This document shows, in pieces, positions 60,718 through 64,000 of a DNA stretch of 64,000 bases. The stretch's first letter is position 1. Every line of letters begins with the position of its first letter. The stretch covers positions 46,294,707 through 46,358,706 of the forward strand of contig CM060174.1 of assembly GCA_030549775.1 (NCBI GenBank). The letters run 5' to 3'. Source of the stretch: Tamarix chinensis (lineage: Eukaryota > Streptophyta > Magnoliopsida > Caryophyllales > Tamaricaceae). The position numbers and the translations under genes were made by a program. The notes beneath the pieces were generated by a model, which saw only the letters and a program-made list of their open reading frames with translations, did no database searches and was not told the origin of the DNA.

Positions 60718-62553
60718 ATGAATCGGAAATGGATGCTTTCAAATCATTTTTCTAGAGAATATGAGAAAGGAGTTGAATTTTTCATCAATTTTGTAATAAA
60801 ATATACTCAGGATGTTAGTAGAATAGTCTATCATCATTTGAACTATTCTTATATTCAATATATCAATGTTAATGATTTGACAGGTCATTTATTTATGTAA
60901 AAAATTGATACAAGTTACACTCATTAGATATGGCATAGTGAGACATAGTCTAGATATGATAATGAGAAAAGTAGGAGGGATAGTAGTGAATCATTTGACA
61001 ATGATGAGGGTGATTCGTTAGAGGAGATGACTCATAAGGTTGAGAAAAGTGTTCAGGATGTCTAAAAATGTTCAACTAGTTATTGAGTGAATCATAAAAA
61101 CCTTTTTATAGTGATTGTAATAATTTCACTAGATCATTCGCTACTTTAAGGTTTTACAACTTAAAAGCATGTAATAGATGGAGTGATAAGAGTTTCACAG
61201 AATTATTGACACTTGTGAAAGAAATGATTCGTGATGATAAAGTTCTATCTGATTGTACATATGAAGAGAAGAAGATCCTTTCATCTATGGGTATGACCCT
61301 AATGATTGTATATTATTTTACAATGAATATGCATATTTAGGTATGCAAACCACCATGATACAAGAAGAACAAGGTGCCACATAAGGTGTTACATTATTTT
61401 TCTATAATACCAATATTCAGGCAGATGTTTAAGGATTTGAACTTAAGATGCATGTTGATGAGAAGATAGATGGCGGGCTTCTAAGGCATCCATTTGATTC
61501 TCTAAAATGGATGATAATTGATGGTTTATTACCTAAATTTGGAGAAGAACCAAGGAGATTGCATCTTAAACTTTCTACTGATGATATGAATCCACACAAT
61601 CATGACATATATAATATACGGTAAGTTATTTTGGTTATATACAATCTACTATTATGGATCTATGTGAAATGCAAGTATAGGATATTGTCTTTACTCATTT
61701 CGGGGCCAAACCAAGCGAGGAATGATATTGATGTTTGTTATGAGCCTTTGATTGATGATTTGAAGTTCTTATGGAACACAGGTGTTGAAGTATGTGATGC
61801 ATGTGGTGAGGAAATTTTCTTGTTGAAAGCAACGTTATTTTGTAATATAAGTGATTTTCCAATATATGGCATTTTGTTAGATTATAGTGCGAAAGGCCAT
61901 TATGCATACCCAACATGTGAAGATAATACTTCATTTGTTCAGCTAATGCATGATCAAAATACTAATTTTCTTGTGTATTTAGATTTTTGCCAAAGGATCA
62001 TCATTATAGAAGGTAAAGAAATGCTTTGAATGACTTTCCGAAAGAAGGGAATGCACCAATCCGATTGATAGGTAGACAAGTGTATTTGAAGATGAAACAT
62101 TTGAAGGTGTAGTTTGGGAACAATAATAAAGATAAGCCTCTATTATTTTGGTAGAAGAAGATATCTATATTCTCTAACCTTCCGTATTGGGAGTCTATAC
62201 ATGAGGCATGTCCTCAATGTATTATATATCAAGAAAAATATATCTGATAACCTTGTTGGTACATTACTTAATGTTCCACAAAAGACTAAATATAACATCA
62301 ATTCTTAATTAAATATGGAGCAAAAAGTCATTTGGAGTGAATAACATCATGAGACAATGGAAGAAGAACATATTTACCATTGGCTTTCCATACTCTATCT
62401 AGAAAGAAGAAAATTACATTTTGTGAAATCTTTAATAGCGTCAGGTTATGAAAGGGCTTTATTAAAATGTTAGAGGCTAGTGTGGATAAAAGATTTAAAA
62501 CTAAGTAACATGAAGTCTCATGATTATCATGTTTTGATGCAACATTTGAATCC
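60718..62553 (+). pseudogene. TNP2 (Transposase_21) transposase of CACTA-2, broken
   Basis: Would catalyse CACTA transposition. MNRKWMLSNHFSREYEKGVE is the transposase-associated N-terminal domain, which usually reads DRSWM...EY.NGVE.F. The catalytic-type Transposase_21 region follows in pieces: KVPHKVLHYFSIIPIFRQMF (about 61370), LHLKLSTDDMNPHNHDIYNI (about 61560) and, in the longest open frame (61631-62029), ISGPNQARNDIDVCYEPLI, LKFLWNTGVEVCDA and FPIYGILLDYSAKGHYAYPTC. Near 62520 a SHDYHVLMQ segment corresponds to the place where the CACTA-1 fragment begins. Several stops and frameshifts are present. The frame ends at 62553 where the LTR element starts. Confidence 0.8.
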
Positions 62554-63583
62554 TGACACAAATCTTCAAGGGTGGATGAAGATTAGTGTGATTGTAATTG
62601 AAGCAGGATCAATGGGTTTCCAATTTGGAAGAAGAATTTGAGAGATTCAAACAAGAATTTAAACATAATTCAATAAGAACCCAAATAACACAACTTTGAA
62701 TGTTTCCTATCTAAGATTACTCCAATTAGCCTTAGAAATGATTATTCAATCACAAAGAGAGAATTAACCAAGTGATTTACTTGTATTATATTTTAATATC
62801 TCAACTATCAACATGCTACAATGTGCCGAAACATGTATATATATAGGTATATTACATTGCTAACTAGCACACAAATTTAGCCACATTATATACGAATAGC
62901 AAAATAGCATATAAACTAGTATTAAAATTAGATTTATATCCTATATAATACATGACTCAATAAAGACTATTACAAACAAATTAAGCTAAGTAGTACGTGA
63001 AAAAAAACTAACAAGAATCCTAATCAAAATAATGATATTGACTTAAAAGGTTAACTAGGTCTTCTTGACTTGACTTTTATGCATAATAGCTTCCTTTGTA
63101 ATGGCTTATAACATATGAAAATCTTAATTATCTTGACTTCTTAAATGGATCGATCCTCTTCCTATGAATATGTTACATTCCTACAAGAATGACTTAAAGT
63201 AATATCATTAAGGTTAGTGAAATTATTATTATCAAAGACACATAACGTGATCGGTTCCATAATCAAGTATGCTAAATGATTATCTTCTTGAGGATCATCT
63301 ATGAATGCTCTTGCATCATTCTATTTTTCCTCAAATTGGCATCACTGAAATAAGGAGACAAATTACCCCATTAAATGTCCTTAAAACACTACCATATGAT
63401 TTAGGTAGTTCATATTTGTAAGCATTTTAATCAAATGTTATAAGGATTTTAAATGGTTCATATGCTCTTGATATTATTTTATATTTCCTTAGGTTTGGAA
63501 ATCTTTCATTATGTCAATGTAACCACACTAAATCACGAGGATAAAATACATATTGGGTACGATATTTATTAGCTTGTTTATTG
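62554..63583 (-). mobile_element. Ty3/Gypsy remnant (element P): LTR and integrase tail
   Basis: Inserted in CACTA-2 coding; its LTR edge is TGACACAAATC at 62554, after AATCC. On the minus strand an LTR of about 0.6 kb (62554 to about 63185) has a possible TATA box at 62836-62846. To its right, at 63270-63583, lie broken integrase C-terminal remains: INKQANKYRTQYVFYPRDLV, then HNERFPNLRKYK, then AYEPFKI and NAYKYELPKSYG. The pattern GDLVW..xxxRFP..RKSKL..R.xGPFKVL...NAYK is typical of Ty3/Gypsy chromovirus integrases. The right side is lost where N begins. Confidence 0.65.
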
Positions 63584-64000
63584 ATCTCGAGATCCCCCAC
63601 TATTATAGCTGATGGATCGGAAACATTCAGGGCAGAAGCTCCTAACCACTATTATTTGCTAGTATACCGGTCTCCAAGGCATCTTACACCTAGCTACTAT
63701 TATTCGTCAGTGGACTGGTTTAGGCCTGTCTCAATAATCTTTCACTTTACGTAATTAGTACTTCATACATGTCTTATTCAATAGGTCCATTTATTCAATT
63801 CGAGGGAAGGGAAAATGTCACAAATATAGAGACACAAAGATATATTGGCCATAGAATCAAGCATTCCATATCAAGGATCATGGCATACACAAAACCCTAA
63901 CATGTACTTCAAATATATCTAACACACATTTGCATGCACACTTACTAACTAGGCACCCCTTGCATAATTATGATATAACACCATATCACCCCCTCTTAAT
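63584..64000 (-). mobile_element. Element N: internal part of another LTR-like unit
   Basis: Starts with GATCTCGAGATCCCCCACTATTATAG, equivalent to an interior position of A and B. Three CCACTATTATxxxxxGTGGACCGG-type motifs follow (63595-63720), then TCTTTCACTTTACGTAATTAGTA, shared with A and C. It runs off the window. The true end with TGTAACACC is absent at the left, so it is truncated there or joined by recombination. Confidence 0.55.

Larger units (their letters stand above)
53459..62553 (+). mobile_element. CACTA-2: degenerate En/Spm element with TNP2 transposase
   Basis: Starts CACTACTATGG at 53459 after TGA. Inverted ACGGTTCATCCTGAACCAT motifs and TAATAGTTACAAATGTAACT repeats follow, as expected inside a CACTA end. 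The 5' region (53770-55315 and 60287-60700) has no recognised product. Element I interrupts it at 55316-60286. TNP2 coding begins at 60718. The right side is cut at 62553 by an LTR element, so the far end is unknown. CACTA-2 removed the right end of M from view. Confidence 0.7.

Overview
The window is nuclear DNA of a flowering plant, probably a eudicot with a large, repeat-filled genome. Support comes from an intron-containing sieve-element-occlusion (SEO) gene, plant-type CACTA transposons, an L1-type LINE, a Ty3/Gypsy fragment, AT-rich intergenic DNA and GT-AG introns. I cannot name the species. No bacterial genes, CRISPR arrays, rRNA or tRNA genes were seen.

One host gene is supported: an apparently intact seven-exon SEO gene on the minus strand (32866-36141), whose spliced product is 698 residues. 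It lies in about 7.4 kb of sequence free of recognised transposons (31489-38872). Everything else is nested mobile DNA.

The dominant component is one family of very large units, about 3.5-5.2 kb each. One end is TGTAACACCCCnAAA and the other is TTTTGGGGnATTACA or a decayed version. Target duplications are 5 bp. I read them as giant solo LTRs, probably Ty3/Gypsy-type. A single-unit element with imperfect inverted ends is the alternative, because no internal region or paired LTR is visible. Named here A to N, they are: A 2271-7357, B 7578-11916, C 13330-18492, D 13025-31483, E 19443-29231, J 25950-28952 (truncated), F 38878-39153 (partial), M 39154-53458 (partial), G 41045-44828, H 47333-51439, I 55316-60286 and N 63584-64000 (partial).

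Left half: a CACTA terminus and subterminal repeats (84-870), then A and B. Next comes a nest in which D hosts C and E. E in turn hosts a degenerate CACTA carrying transposase and Ulp1-protease remains, fused to truncated J. Right half: F hosts M. M hosts G, a 5'-truncated LINE (itself split by H) and a second CACTA. That CACTA was hit by I and by a Ty3/Gypsy element that abuts N. The nest is up to five levels deep.

The units share architecture that low-complexity filler does not explain. A TATA box lies about 1.0-1.2 kb from the TGTAATCCCC end in A, C and H. There are also candidate splice donor and acceptor sites, a dispersed CCGGTCCACCGG-type motif and a hairpin 84-101 nt from the GTTACA end. 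The hairpin is 46 nt in five members. Its arms differ between members but stay paired, largely through G-U pairs on the TATA-predicted sense strand. This hairpin is the most interesting signal in the window.
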